From Microbacterium sp. LWH13-1.2 (GTDB taxonomy: Bacteria > Actinomycetota > Actinomycetes > Actinomycetales > Microbacteriaceae), in contig NZ_CP151635.1 of the NCBI RefSeq assembly GCF_038397735.1, positions 1,302,001-1,366,000 of the forward strand: a DNA stretch of 64,000 nt. The letters run 5' to 3'. The position numbers and the translations under genes are program-made. Positions 1 through 10,727 of this stretch are shown piece by piece. Positions within the stretch are counted from its first letter, which is position 1. The number at the start of each line of letters is the position of its first letter. The notes under the pieces are model-generated. The model saw only the letters and a list, made by a program, of their open reading frames with translations, was not told the origin of the DNA and did not search any database.

Positions 1-1786
<1,786 letters not shown>

Positions 1787-1790
<4 letters not shown>

Positions 1791-2938
1791 GGGAAGATCT
1801 GACCGACGAGGAGCGCGAGCTCGCCGCGATGGTGCGCGACTTCGCCGACAGCGTCGTCGCGCCGCAGTCGTATGAGGCCGATCGCACCCACACGCTCTCG
1901 ATGGACGTGGTCGGGCAGATGGGCGACCTCGGGCTGTTCGGGTTGCCGTTCCCCGAAGAGTACGGCGGACAGGGCGGCGACTACATGGCCCTGGGCGTCG
2001 CGATCGAGGCTCTCGGTCGCGTCGATCAGTCGATCGCGATCACTCTCGAGGCGGGAGTGAGTCTCGGGGCGATGCCGGTGTTCCGATTCGGAACCGAGGA
2101 GCAGAAACAGGAGCTGCTTCCTGATCTGCTCGCCGGTCGCGCTCTCGCAGGATTCGGTCTGACCGAGCCCGAGGCCGGCAGCGATGCGGGGGCGACTCGC
2201 ACCACGGCCCGCCTCGACGGTGACGAGTGGGTGATCGACGGGTCGAAGCAGTTCATCACCAACTCCGGGACGCCGATCACCCGATTCGTCACAGTCACCG
2301 CCGTGACAGGGAACGAGAACGGACGCAAGGAGATCTCCACGATCATCGTCCCGAACGGCACCCAGGGCTTCACGGTGGAAGCGCCGTACGACAAGGTGGG
2401 ATGGAACGCCTCCGACACGCATCCGCTGACCTTCGACGGTGCGCGCGTACCGGCGGGGAACCTCCTCGGCGAGCGGGGGAGCGGCTTCCGCAACTTCCTG
2501 AGCATCCTGGACGAGGGGCGTATCGCGATCGCGGCGCTCTCGACCGGCGCGGCAGAAGGATGCCTCGAGGCAGCCGTCGACTATGCGAAGAGCCGCACGA
2601 TCTTCGGAAGTGCGCTGAGCACCCGTCAGAATGCGCAGTTCACCCTGGCCCGGATGCGTGCCCGGGTGCACACGGCCCGGCTCGCCTGGCATCACGCGGC
2701 GCGGTTGCGAGACGGAGGACGGCCGTTCGCCGAGCAGGCGGCGATCGCCAAGCTCGTCGCGGGCGAGGCCGCCATGGACAACGCCAGGGATGCGACGCAG
2801 ATCTTCGGCGGAAACGGGTTCATGAATGAGTTTCCGGTCGCACGTCACTACCGCGACTCCAAGATCCTCGAGATCGGTGAGGGCACCACCGAGGTCCAGC
2901 TCCTGGTGATCGCGCGGGCGCTCGGACTCGCCGGGTAG
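1787..2938 (+). CDS. acyl-CoA dehydrogenase (FadE19-like)
   Basis: A 383-residue FAD flavoenzyme, of usual family length, introducing the alpha-beta double bond in an acyl-CoA. Seen: the FGLTEPEAGSD segment near residue 130, the middle beta domain, and the C-terminal FGGNGF and IGEGTTEVQ segments, in which the Glu near residue 365 lies at the usual catalytic-base position. Its start overlaps the carboxylase stop by ATGA, so the two are translationally coupled. In leucine breakdown the dehydrogenase acts just before the carboxylase, which suits an isovaleryl- or 2-methyl-branched acyl-CoA substrate; the exact chain is inferred. Confidence 0.93.
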
Positions 2939-2941
2939 CGT
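2936..2941 (+). promoter_or_regulatory. putative -10 element, leaderless promoter of the MaoC gene
   Basis: TAGCGT whose TAG is the stop codon of the preceding dehydrogenase, ending 6 nt before the ATG at 2948. An internal start within an otherwise tight operon is implied. Confidence 0.4.
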
Positions 2942-2947
2942 GGCAGC

Positions 2948-3436
2948 ATGAGCGCACACGACATCGTCCAGCGGGGGCTCTTCTTCGAAGAGTTCGATCT
3001 GGATGCCCGGTATCTCCATCGACCGGGGCGTACCGCCACTGAGGCCGACAACGTGCTCTTCACGACGCTCACCATGAACACGCAGGCGCTTCATCTCGAT
3101 GCGGCGTTCGCGGACGCGCAGGAGCCCTTCGGCGCTCGCCTGATCAACTCGATGTGGACGCTGTCGACGATGGTCGGCGCATCGGTAGCCCAGCTCACAC
3201 AGGGGACGCTCGTCGCGCAGCTCGGCTTCGGCGACGTCGCATTCCCGCACCCGCTGTTCGCAGGCGACACCCTCTACACCGAGAGCGTGATCACCGAGAA
3301 GCGCCTCTCGGCCTCGCGCCCCGGACAGGGGATCGTCACCATCGCGCACACCGGACGCAACCAGAGCGGAACGGTCGTCTCCACGGCCACGCGTTCGGTG
3401 CTCGTGCGGTGCCTGCCCGAAGGGGGAGCTCGATGA
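2948..3436 (+). CDS. MaoC-family hotdog acyl-CoA hydratase
   Basis: 162 residues with a MaoC/hotdog pattern: FFEEFDLDARYLHRPGRT, then TEADNVLFT and NTQALHLDA, as in mesaconyl-CoA/enoyl-CoA hydratases of the Rv2499c type. It would hydrate an unsaturated acyl-CoA ahead of the CitE-like lyase. The ATG at 2948 lies 9 bp after the dehydrogenase stop and 6 nt after a TAGCGT box. The stop overlaps the next ATG (ATGA). Confidence 0.88.
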   Translation: MSAHDIVQRGLFFEEFDLDARYLHRPGRTATEADNVLFTTLTMNTQALHLDAAFADAQEPFGARLINSMWTLSTMVGASVAQLTQGTLVAQLGFGDVAFPHPLFAGDTLYTESVITEKRLSASRPGQGIVTIAHTGRNQSGTVVSTATRSVLVRCLPEGGAR

Positions 3437-4239
3437 CCTTCGAACTCGGCCCGGCATTGCTGTTCTGTCCGGCTGATCGCCCCGAGCGATTCCGCGGGGC
3501 GCTGGAGAAGGCGGATGCCGTCATCCTCGATCTCGAGGACGCGGTGCTCCCGGATGCGAAGGCAACTGCCCGGGGTAATCTCATCGATGCCGACCTCGAT
3601 CCCGACCGGGTGATCGTTCGGGTCAACCCGCCGGGGTCAGAGGCGTTCGCGTCAGATCTGTCGACGCTCTCACAGACGGACTTCCGCACCGTCATGGTCG
3701 CCAAGACCGAGAATGCCGACAGCCTCAGTGCCTTCGATGAGAGGTTCTCTCTGATCGCGCTGTGCGAGACGGCGCGGGGCGTGCACGCCGCCGATCGGAT
3801 CGCGGCGCATCCGCAGATCGTCGCGGTGATGTGGGGAGCGGAAGATCTGGTGGCGTCCCTCGGGGGCACGTCGAGCCGTCGTCCGACCGGCGGCTATCGC
3901 GATGTCGCCCGCTATGCGCGATCTCGGGTGCTTCTGGAAGCCGGCGCCCACGGCAAGGGTGCGATCGATGCGGTGCACATCGACATCGACGACATCGCCG
4001 GGCAGCGCGCTGAGGCCGAGGATGCAGCGGCATCGGGATTCGCGGCGACCGCCTGCATCCACCCGAGTCAGATCGCGGCGATCCGAGACGCCTACGCACC
4101 CGCAGCGGATGCTCTCGAGTGGGCGCGGGCCGTGCTCGACGCGGCCGAGTCCGAGCGCGGCGTCTTCCGCTTCCACGGACGGATGATCGATGAACCGGTC
4201 CTTCGGCATGCTCGTTCGCTGCTCTCCCGAGCGCGCTGA
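3433..4239 (+). CDS. HpcH/HpaI aldolase / CitE-like CoA-ester lyase
   Basis: 268 residues. Seen: DLEDAV (metal-binding region, near residue 35), LCETARG, MWGAEDLVASLGG and the C-terminal CIHPSQI typical of citrate-lyase-beta-like enzymes. Such single-subunit proteins cleave or form beta-hydroxyacyl-CoA esters such as beta-methylmalyl-CoA or citramalyl-CoA with Mg2+. The start is fixed by ATGA overlap with the MaoC gene. Last gene of the acyl-CoA operon; its mycobacterial counterpart Rv2498c sits in the same place. Substrate not decided by sequence. Confidence 0.9.
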   Translation: MTFELGPALLFCPADRPERFRGALEKADAVILDLEDAVLPDAKATARGNLIDADLDPDRVIVRVNPPGSEAFASDLSTLSQTDFRTVMVAKTENADSLSAFDERFSLIALCETARGVHAADRIAAHPQIVAVMWGAEDLVASLGGTSSRRPTGGYRDVARYARSRVLLEAGAHGKGAIDAVHIDIDDIAGQRAEAEDAAASGFAATACIHPSQIAAIRDAYAPAADALEWARAVLDAAESERGVFRFHGRMIDEPVLRHARSLLSRAR

Positions 4240-4277
4240 GGCGGCTCGGGGCGACGCGCGGCCCCTCGGCCAGCCAG

Positions 4278-4865
4278 TCAGATGAGGACGGACTGATCCA
4301 GCAGTCGCAGCATCCCCGGCGCCGCCTCGAAGCGGTAGGCGGATCCGTTGACGATCGGTTCACCGTCACGGGGAAGAGTGCCACCGGACACGTGCGAGAT
4401 GAGCGAGCGGATCACGCCGCCATGGGCGACGACGATCACGGATTCGGCGACGGGCGTCGAGCGCCGACGAGAATCACGGGCGATCGCGTCCAGAGCACCC
4501 ATCGCCCGCGCGGCCACCTCATCGAGCGTCTCCGCTCCGGGTACCGGTGCCAGCCAGTCGCCGTAAGTCCTCATGTACTCGGAGACGAGCATCCCCTCTC
4601 CTTCGCCGAACTCGCGTTCCCGGATGTCCGGCACCAGCACGGGTGCGCTGAGGCCGAGCTGCGCCGCGATGATCTCGGCGGTCTCACGCGCGCGCAGAAG
4701 TGGACTGCTGTAGATCGCATGATGCGTGGTCCCCTCGAGACGCTCTGCGGCTGTCCGCGCATCGGCGCGGCCCGTCTCGTTCAGCGGGATGTCGGTCGAG
4801 CCCTGGATCCGGCGAGCGAGGTTCCAGTCGGTCTGGCCATGGCGGACGAGGGTGAGCAGGGTCAT
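4278..4865 (-). CDS. histidine phosphatase family protein
   Basis: 195 residues of the phosphoglycerate-mutase-like superfamily. The phosphohistidine motif LVRHGQTDWN (His9) is at the N-terminus and the second catalytic His is in VVAHGGVIR near residue 150. Likely a small soluble phosphatase; substrate unknown. It begins with a 4-base overlap at the end of the sirtuin gene, so the pair is one operon. It ends convergent to the CitE-like lyase with about 38 bp between. Confidence 0.88.
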   Translation of the reverse strand: MTLLTLVRHGQTDWNLARRIQGSTDIPLNETGRADARTAAERLEGTTHHAIYSSPLLRARETAEIIAAQLGLSAPVLVPDIREREFGEGEGMLVSEYMRTYGDWLAPVPGAETLDEVAARAMGALDAIARDSRRRSTPVAESVIVVAHGGVIRSLISHVSGGTLPRDGEPIVNGSAYRFEAAPGMLRLLDQSVLI

Positions 4866-5701
4866 TCGAGAAGCTCCTGGATGGCGGGGAGCACGTCGCT
4901 GGTGCCCGCGGCGATGGTGACATCGGCCCAGACATCCGCGCGCGTCGGCTCGCGATTGATGATGATGAGGGGGATGCTGCGGCGGCGCGCGCGTTCGACG
5001 AGCCGGACCCCGGAGTTCACGACCAGCGAGGATCCGGCGACGATCATCGCGTCACTCGCACGGAGCAGCGATTCCGCGGCCTTGAAGCGATCCTGGGGGA
5101 CGTACTCGCCGAAGAACACCACATCAGGCTTCAACATCCCCGCGCACACCGTGCAGACCGGGACGATGAAGCCGTCAGTGCTCTCGGGCAGCACGTCGCC
5201 GTCGGGGGCCAACGCGACGTTCTCGGGAACGGTGATCCAGGGATTGCGCTCTTCGATCTGCACCGCGATGTCGCGGCGGTCGAACACCTGGCCGCACTTG
5301 AGGCACAGCACCCTGCGCATCGTGCCGTGCACCTCGATGACGTGCGAGCTGCCTGCGCGCAGATGCAGGCCGTCGACGTTCTGCGTGATGACGCCGCTGA
5401 CCTGGCCGGACGACTCCATCGCCGCGAGCGAGAGATGCCCGGGATTCGGTTCCGCTCTGGCGAAGGCGCGCCATCCGAGGTGCCCACCGACCCAGTAGCG
5501 ACGCCGAGCGGCTTCGTCCGCCAGATACCGCTGGATGGTCATCGGGTCGGACCGGTTGCGAGAGCCCTCGCCGCGATAGGCGGGGATCCCGGAATCCGTC
5601 GAGATGCCCGCTCCGGTGAGCAGTGCGATCTTCCGTCCTCGAAGGAGTTCGGCGGTGCGAGCGATGGTGGCCGACAGCTCGACCGGACTCGATGCGCTCA
5701 C
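4862..5701 (-). CDS. Sir2-family NAD-dependent protein deacetylase
   Basis: 279 residues. NAD-binding GAGIS (residues 30-34), TQNVDGLH (107-113), catalytic His125 in VIEVHGT, and a zinc site beginning CLKC (133-136) and completed by a later Cys-x2-Cys (CTVC). It removes acetyl groups from lysines using NAD+. GTG start at 5701 preceded by a strong AGGAGG site about 6-8 nt upstream. Translationally coupled to the histidine phosphatase. Confidence 0.92.
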   Translation of the reverse strand: MSASSPVELSATIARTAELLRGRKIALLTGAGISTDSGIPAYRGEGSRNRSDPMTIQRYLADEAARRRYWVGGHLGWRAFARAEPNPGHLSLAAMESSGQVSGVITQNVDGLHLRAGSSHVIEVHGTMRRVLCLKCGQVFDRRDIAVQIEERNPWITVPENVALAPDGDVLPESTDGFIVPVCTVCAGMLKPDVVFFGEYVPQDRFKAAESLLRASDAMIVAGSSLVVNSGVRLVERARRRSIPLIIINREPTRADVWADVTIAAGTSDVLPAIQELLE

Positions 5702-5717
5702 AGGACCTCCTCCTGCG

Positions 5718-5723
5718 AGTCTA
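5718..5723 (-). promoter_or_regulatory. putative -10 element of the sirtuin-phosphatase operon
   Basis: TAGACT on the minus strand, 16 nt upstream of the GTG start, with an AGGAGGAGG ribosome site between, so a short-leader transcript is predicted. Confidence 0.35.
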
Positions 5724-5796
5724 CGGCGTGACGGATGACCGAGGCTTCGCCGCCGATCGCGAGGAGGGCGGAGCGGGCGATGGCAGACTGGGGCGC

Positions 5797-6600
5797 GTGG
5801 AACTTGTGCGCGTGACGAATCCGGACGATCGACGACTCGACGACTACCGCGCGCTCACAGACACGGCGCTCCGCGCTGTGAGCGACCCCGCCGGCGGGCT
5901 GTACATCGCTGAGTCGACCAAGGTGATCGCCCGCGCCGTCGCCGCAGGTCATCGTCCGCGCTCCGTCCTCGTTCAAGAGCGTCGAGTGGACGACATCAGA
6001 GCGATCGTCGGCGATCTCGATGTGCCGGTGTACGTGGTCCCCGACGAGGTGGCCGAAGCGGTCACCGGTTTTGCCGTGCATCGCGGCACGATCGCCTCGA
6101 TGCATCGCCCGGAGCTGCCGACCGTGCGTGAGGTGATCGACGGCGCGACCCTGGTGCTGATCCTCGAGAACGTCGGAGACCACACCAACGTCGGCGCAGC
6201 CTTCCGGGCGGCGGCCGGGCTGGGCGCGGATGCGGTGCTGGTGTCGCCCGGGGGAGCGGACCCGCTGTACCGGCGCAGCGTGCGCGTCAGCATGGGGACG
6301 GTGTTCCAGGTGCCGTGGACCCGCATCACGGACTGGGAGTCGGCGGTCGCGGACCTTCATGCGGAGGGTTTCGACGTCGCAGCTCTCGCTCTGCGCGATG
6401 ATGCCGTGACGCTCGACGCCTATGTCGCCGACCGCCCGGAACGCGTCGCGGTCGTGATGGGAGCGGAAGGCGACGGGCTCTCCCGCACTGCCCTCGAGAT
6501 CGCTGACACGGTCGTGACCATCCCCATGTCCGGCGGCGTGGATTCGTTGAACGTCGCGTCGGCCGCGGCGGTGGCGCTGTGGGCGCTCACCTCGCGCTGA
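5797..6600 (+). CDS. TrmH/SpoU-family RNA 2'-O-methyltransferase
   Basis: 267 residues from the GTG at 5797. An N-terminal RNA-binding domain is followed by the knotted SPOUT catalytic domain: motif 1 DHTNVGAAFRAA (near residue 127), motif 2 VVMGAEGDGLS, motif 3 IPMSGGVDSLNV. It methylates a ribose 2'-OH in rRNA or tRNA with S-adenosylmethionine; the site cannot be told. The start was chosen because conserved sequence begins at VELVRVTNPDD; further in-frame upstream sequence is uncharacteristic and overlaps the sirtuin. Confidence 0.88.
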   Translation: MELVRVTNPDDRRLDDYRALTDTALRAVSDPAGGLYIAESTKVIARAVAAGHRPRSVLVQERRVDDIRAIVGDLDVPVYVVPDEVAEAVTGFAVHRGTIASMHRPELPTVREVIDGATLVLILENVGDHTNVGAAFRAAAGLGADAVLVSPGGADPLYRRSVRVSMGTVFQVPWTRITDWESAVADLHAEGFDVAALALRDDAVTLDAYVADRPERVAVVMGAEGDGLSRTALEIADTVVTIPMSGGVDSLNVASAAAVALWALTSR

Positions 6601-6616
6601 CCCTCGAGGACGGCGG

Positions 6617-7444
6617 TCAGTCGAGGCCGGGGAACACGACCGGCGACGGCTCCGGACGCTTCGCCACGATGTGATCGCCTGAGGACTCGTGCCGCAGACG
6701 CCGCAGGACCCATGGCACGAGGTGCTCGCGCGCCCAACCCAGATCCTCGGAGCGTGCCTCCCGCCAGGTGCGGACCGGCAACGGCTCCGGCTGCATCGAT
6801 TCGAGTTCGTTGGGAACGTTGAGTGCGCGGAGCGCCATCCTTGCGATCTCGTGATGCCCGAGCGGGTTGTAGTGCAGGCGATCATCGTCGAAGAAGCGCA
6901 TGTCCTGTACGACCTTGAGCGCCCACTGGTCCGCGACGATGCAATCGTGGCGCTCGGCGATCGCGCGGATGTTCTCGTTGTAGATCGCGACCTTGCCGCG
7001 GAAAGCTCGGAAGACGGGGGTGAAGGCCGTGTCGACGCCGGTGAAGAGCAGCACGGCAGCACCGGTGGAGGAGAGCCGCGCGACGGCATCCTCGAGCTGG
7101 ACCGCGATGGCGTCCGGATCGGTGCCGGGGCGGATCACGTCGTTTCCGCCGGCGCAGATCGAGATGAGGTCGGGATGCAGCTCGATCGCCGGTTCGATCT
7201 GGTCGCGCACGATCTGGGAGATGAGCTTGCCGCGCACCGCGAGGTTCGCGTAGGCGAAGTCGTCGACCTGCTGCGACAGCACCTCGGCGACGCGGTCTGC
7301 CCAGCCCCGATGATTACCGGGGTGGGAGGGATCGGGGTCCCCGATGCCCTCGGTGAACGAATCGCCGATCGCGACGAAACGTCGCCACGGGTGCGCGCTC
7401 TCATTGTCGAGATGCGGGGTCCGGGTCGAATCCTGGTCTGTCAT
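6617..7444 (-). CDS. SGNH/GDSL hydrolase family protein (paralogue 1)
   Basis: 275 residues. Block I is AIGDSFTEG with nucleophile Ser29; block III is CAGGNDV; block V is DRLHYNPLGH, with the catalytic Asp and His. No signal peptide is evident, so likely cytoplasmic esterase or lipase-like. Start ATG at 7444 with a CTCTCC-complement (GGAGAG) ribosome site. It is clearly paralogous to the SGNH gene at 40291-41049 (shared YANLA-RGKL and GGND-RP-TD blocks). Confidence 0.88.
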   Translation of the reverse strand: MTDQDSTRTPHLDNESAHPWRRFVAIGDSFTEGIGDPDPSHPGNHRGWADRVAEVLSQQVDDFAYANLAVRGKLISQIVRDQIEPAIELHPDLISICAGGNDVIRPGTDPDAIAVQLEDAVARLSSTGAAVLLFTGVDTAFTPVFRAFRGKVAIYNENIRAIAERHDCIVADQWALKVVQDMRFFDDDRLHYNPLGHHEIARMALRALNVPNELESMQPEPLPVRTWREARSEDLGWAREHLVPWVLRRLRHESSGDHIVAKRPEPSPVVFPGLD

Positions 7445-7579
7445 CCAGCTCTCCTTCGCGAACAGACGCAGCACATCGATGGCGGCTGCGCAGTGATCGA
7501 GCCTACTCGGGTGCGAGCATCCTCGGCGAGGACGCGCGCGGGGGAGACCGTCAGCGTGCCGAGTGTCCGTGCCAGCGAT

Positions 7580-7585
7580 TATCGT
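7580..7585 (+). promoter_or_regulatory. putative -10 element, leaderless promoter of the helicase gene
   Basis: TATCGT with 7 nt to the ATG at 7593. If used, it excludes the more upstream in-frame GTG at 7563 as start. Confidence 0.38.
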
Positions 7586-7592
7586 TGTCTCG

Positions 7593-9335
7593 ATGCTCTC
7601 TCCGTCCTTCCCACAGCGCGCCCCGTGGGGCACCGCCAACAAGCTGCGCGCCTGGCAGCAGGAGGCCCTCGAGCAGTACTTCCAGGCCGACCAGCGGGAC
7701 TTCCTCGTGGCCGCGACGCCCGGCGCCGGAAAGACGACGTTCGCCCTCACCCTCGCTGTCGAGCTCATGCGCATGGGAGAGGTGAACCGCATCATCGTCG
7801 TGGCCCCCACCGAGCACCTCAAGACGCAATGGGCCGATGCCGCGGCACGCGTGCACATCCGACTCGATCCCCGGTTCCGCAACAGCGACTGGGCTCCGGC
7901 GCGGCACTATCACGGCGCGGTGGTGACGTACGCTCAGGTCGCCGCCAAATCGTCGGTCCACCGGCATCTCACCGAGGATGCGAAGACGCTCGTGGTCCTC
8001 GACGAGGTGCACCACGGCGGCGACGCGCTCAGCTGGGGCGACGCCATCCGCGACGCCTACGGGCCGGCGAAACGCCGTCTGCTTCTCTCGGGAACTCCGT
8101 TCCGAAGCGACACCGCACCCATCCCGTTCGTCGAGTACCACCCTGACGAATCCGGTGCGCGGATCTCCCGCACCGACTACAACTACGGCTACGGGCGCGC
8201 TCTCGCCGACGGTGTCGTCCGCCCCGTGCTGTTCCACATGTACGCGGGCAAGATGCGCTGGCGCACGAGCACCGGCGATGAGCTCGAGACCCACCTCGGG
8301 CAGGACAACACCAAAGACGTCACGTCGCAGGCCTGGCGAACCGCGCTCGACCCCGAGGGGGAGTGGATGCCGGCGGTGCTGTCCGCCGCCGACCGCCGCC
8401 TCACCGAGATCCGCAATCATGTGCCGGATGCCGGCGGACTCGTGCTGGCCACGGATCAGACCGTCGCCCGCGCGTACGCCAAGATCCTCCACAGCATCAC
8501 AGGTCAGCGGCCCACCGTGGTGCTCTCCGACGATGCGACCGCATCGGAGCGCATCGAGAAGTTCAGTGCCAGCGACGATCGCTGGATGGTCGCGGTGCGA
8601 ATGGTGTCCGAGGGCGTCGATGTCCCTCGCCTCGCGGTGGGCGTATACGCGACCTCGTCCTCGACTCCGCTGTTCTTCGCCCAGGCGATCGGTCGCTTTG
8701 TCCGCGCCCGGCGCCGCGGCGAGGCGGCGAGCGTGTTCCTGCCCCAGGTCCCGGTGCTCATGGGGCTCGCGAACGAGATGGACAAGCAGCGCGAGCACGC
8801 TCTCGACCGGCAGTCGAAGGACGACGACGGCCTCGAGGACTCCTTGCTCGAAGCCGCGAACCGCGAGGAAGAGACGTCAGACGCGCTGACCCAGGAGTTC
8901 AGCTATCAGGCGCTGTCTTCGGTGGCCCACTTCGACCGCGTCGTGTTCGAGGGGCAGGAGTTCGGCCAGCTCGCCGAACCCGGAACGCCCGAGGAGGAGG
9001 AGTTCATCGGCTTCCCCGGACTCCTCGAACCCGAGCACGTGCATGAGCTGCTCATGCAGCGACAGGCGCGGCAGTCCCGCCTGCGTGAAGTGCGCGAGGC
9101 CGAGGCGGGGCCTGCCGAGACGACGACGCTTCCCCCGCCGCTGCACCGCACCCTGCGCGAGCAGCGGCAGCTCCTGAACAGCCTTGTGGGGCTTTACGCC
9201 AGGCAGAAGGGCGAGCCGCACGGGTCGGTCCACGCAGAGCTGCGGCGCATCTGCGGCGGCCCCGCCGTCGCGCAGGCGACGGTCACGCAGCTGCAGTCGC
9301 GCATCGAAGTACTGCGCAAGCGCGTCCGCACCTGA
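7593..9335 (+). CDS. DEAD/DEAH-box superfamily 2 helicase with C-terminal accessory module
   Basis: 580 residues. Walker A ATPGAGKT (41-48), motif II DEVH (137-140), SGTPF (motif III-like), and a RecA2 domain with SEGVDVPRL and QAIGRFVRARR (motifs V and VI). ATP-dependent DNA or RNA unwinding enzyme of the ResIII/SF2 group. After the core come an acidic linker and a roughly 60-residue C-terminal module (about 521-580) with HGSVHAELRR and a leucine-rich QLQSRIEVL end, perhaps a small nucleic-acid or partner-binding domain. No restriction or methylase neighbours, so not an obvious defence operon. Cellular role unknown. Confidence 0.85.
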   Translation: MLSPSFPQRAPWGTANKLRAWQQEALEQYFQADQRDFLVAATPGAGKTTFALTLAVELMRMGEVNRIIVVAPTEHLKTQWADAAARVHIRLDPRFRNSDWAPARHYHGAVVTYAQVAAKSSVHRHLTEDAKTLVVLDEVHHGGDALSWGDAIRDAYGPAKRRLLLSGTPFRSDTAPIPFVEYHPDESGARISRTDYNYGYGRALADGVVRPVLFHMYAGKMRWRTSTGDELETHLGQDNTKDVTSQAWRTALDPEGEWMPAVLSAADRRLTEIRNHVPDAGGLVLATDQTVARAYAKILHSITGQRPTVVLSDDATASERIEKFSASDDRWMVAVRMVSEGVDVPRLAVGVYATSSSTPLFFAQAIGRFVRARRRGEAASVFLPQVPVLMGLANEMDKQREHALDRQSKDDDGLEDSLLEAANREEETSDALTQEFSYQALSSVAHFDRVVFEGQEFGQLAEPGTPEEEEFIGFPGLLEPEHVHELLMQRQARQSRLREVREAEAGPAETTTLPPPLHRTLREQRQLLNSLVGLYARQKGEPHGSVHAELRRICGGPAVAQATVTQLQSRIEVLRKRVRT

Positions 9336-9352
9336 CGCCGGACCGTTTCGGC

Positions 9353-9370
9353 ACCGGGAAAACGCCCGGT
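9353..9370 (+). terminator. possible terminator hairpin after the helicase
   Basis: ACCGGG, 6-nt loop, CCCGGT, 18 bp after the helicase stop. There is no U-tract, so intrinsic termination is only possible. Confidence 0.3.
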
Positions 9371-9437
9371 TCGGATTCCCGAAAAGCTGGCAATCACGGC
9401 CTCCGTGACGATGCTGAGGCCGCCCGAAGCTAGCGTT

Positions 9438-9454
9438 GAACGGTTGCCCCGTTC
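9438..9454. promoter_or_regulatory. inverted repeat upstream of the ferritin-VIT1 gene
   Basis: GAACGG, 5-nt spacer, CCGTTC: a perfect 6-bp dyad 26 bp before the ATG at 9481 and 2 bp after a TAGCGT (9431-9436) -10-like element. A candidate metal-responsive operator or a 5'-UTR hairpin. Confidence 0.3.
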
Positions 9455-9480
9455 GGGGGCTCCATCGATCAGGAGACGTC

Positions 9481-10593
9481 ATGACAGCCCCCGCTGCCGC
9501 CGAGCCCGCCGCTGCAGAACCCACCCCCGCAGACCGCCGCCGCTGGGCCCGCTACCTCGTCGAGGAGCGTGCCGAGGGCATGATCTACCAGAACCTCGCG
9601 AATCGACGCACTGGCGAGGAACGTGAGATCCTCCTCAGCCTCGCCGACGCCGAACGTCGGCATGAGCAGCACTGGCTCGACCTGCTCGGCACTGAGCCTT
9701 CGAGGCTTCCCCGAGCCGGTATCCGCTCCCGCCTCCTCGGCTGGATGGCCGGTCGCTTCGGTTCGATCTTCGTGCTGGCTCTCGCTCAGAACGCCGAGGC
9801 GCGCTCTCCCTACGACTCGGAGCAGTACGCGACACCCGCGATGCGCGCCGACGAGAAAGTCCACTACGAGGTCGTGCGCGGCCTCGCCGCACGAGGCAGG
9901 CGGCGGCTGTCCGGGTCGTTCCGTGCGGCCGTGTTCGGCGCGAACGACGGTCTGGTCAGCAACCTCGCCCTCGTGCTCGGCATCGGGGCCACCGGCGTGA
10001 GCTCCGGGTTCGTGCTCTTCAGCGGGATTGCCGGTCTGCTCGCGGGCGCACTGTCGATGGGAGCGGGGGAGTTCGTGTCGGTGCGGTCGCAGCGGGAGCT
10101 TCTGGCGGCCACCGAGGCCAACGAGAATGCGGCTGCATCCGCGGCTGACCTCGACATCGACGAGAACGAGCTGGCACTCGTGTATCGCGCTCGGGGGATA
10201 GGCCAGGAAGAGGCTCTCGCCCGCGCGGGACGCATCGTCGCTGCAGCCCGAGCGGGCGTCGAACGCACCACGACCGGTCCCGTCAGCATCCACGCGGGCG
10301 ATGATCACGAGATCGTCGGCAGCGACTGGACGGCGGCGATCTCGAGCTTCCTGCTGTTCGCCTCCGGAGCGATCATCCCTGTGCTGCCCTGGATCTTCGG
10401 TCTGGACGGCGCCACGGCCGTCATCGTCGCGCTGGTTCTCGTCGGAGTCGCCTTGCTGACCACCGGCGCCATGGTCGGAATCCTGTCGGGCGGACCGCCC
10501 CTGCGTCGGGCCCTGCGGCAGCTCGCGATCGGCTTCGGAGCCGCGGCGATCACGTACGTGCTCGGCCTGGTGTTCGGAGTGGGAGCGGCCTGA
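9481..10593 (+). CDS. ferritin-like/VIT1-CCC1 fusion iron or manganese transporter (MbfA-like)
   Basis: 370 residues. The N-terminal half (about 10-130) is a ferritin-like four-helix region with metal-ligand patterns EERAEG and DAERRHEQHW. The C-terminal half (about 150-370) is a VIT1/CCC1 membrane domain with FGANDGLVSN, MGAGEFVSVRSQRE and about five membrane segments. Fusions of this kind (MbfA) export or sequester iron in the inner membrane. The ATG at 9481 follows an AGGAGA ribosome site; an upstream in-frame ATG at 9436 is poorer. Metal specificity is inferred. Confidence 0.9.
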   Translation: MTAPAAAEPAAAEPTPADRRRWARYLVEERAEGMIYQNLANRRTGEEREILLSLADAERRHEQHWLDLLGTEPSRLPRAGIRSRLLGWMAGRFGSIFVLALAQNAEARSPYDSEQYATPAMRADEKVHYEVVRGLAARGRRRLSGSFRAAVFGANDGLVSNLALVLGIGATGVSSGFVLFSGIAGLLAGALSMGAGEFVSVRSQRELLAATEANENAAASAADLDIDENELALVYRARGIGQEEALARAGRIVAAARAGVERTTTGPVSIHAGDDHEIVGSDWTAAISSFLLFASGAIIPVLPWIFGLDGATAVIVALVLVGVALLTTGAMVGILSGGPPLRRALRQLAIGFGAAAITYVLGLVFGVGAA

Positions 10594-10727
10594 ATCGAGC
10601 AGGCATCCGAGACATCAGGATGCGGGGCGGGCTCCGGGCGGAGTTCCGCCCCGAGCAGCCTGGAGGCGTATGGTTCTCCGGGAATGAAGAAGGCCCCGGA
10701 TATCGTGAGATACCCGGGGCCTGTCTG
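10594..10727. other. intergenic region between the ferritin-VIT1 gene and tRNA-Leu
   Basis: 134 bp with no credible ORF. It holds the tRNA-Leu terminator hairpin and nothing else I recognise. Confidence 0.5.
10691..10722 (-). terminator. terminator hairpin downstream of tRNA-Leu(GAG)
   Basis: Near-perfect hairpin: a 9-bp GC stem (AGGCCCCGG/CCGGGGCCT), one A-C mismatch, then TATC/GATA closing a GTGA loop. It starts 6 nt beyond the tRNA 3' end and is followed on the minus strand by TCTTCATT. It could also stop readthrough from the VIT1 gene. Confidence 0.7.

Noticed and set aside
7593..9335. Treating the helicase as part of a restriction or defence system
   Set aside because: No methylase, nuclease or other defence genes lie beside it; neighbours are housekeeping-type.
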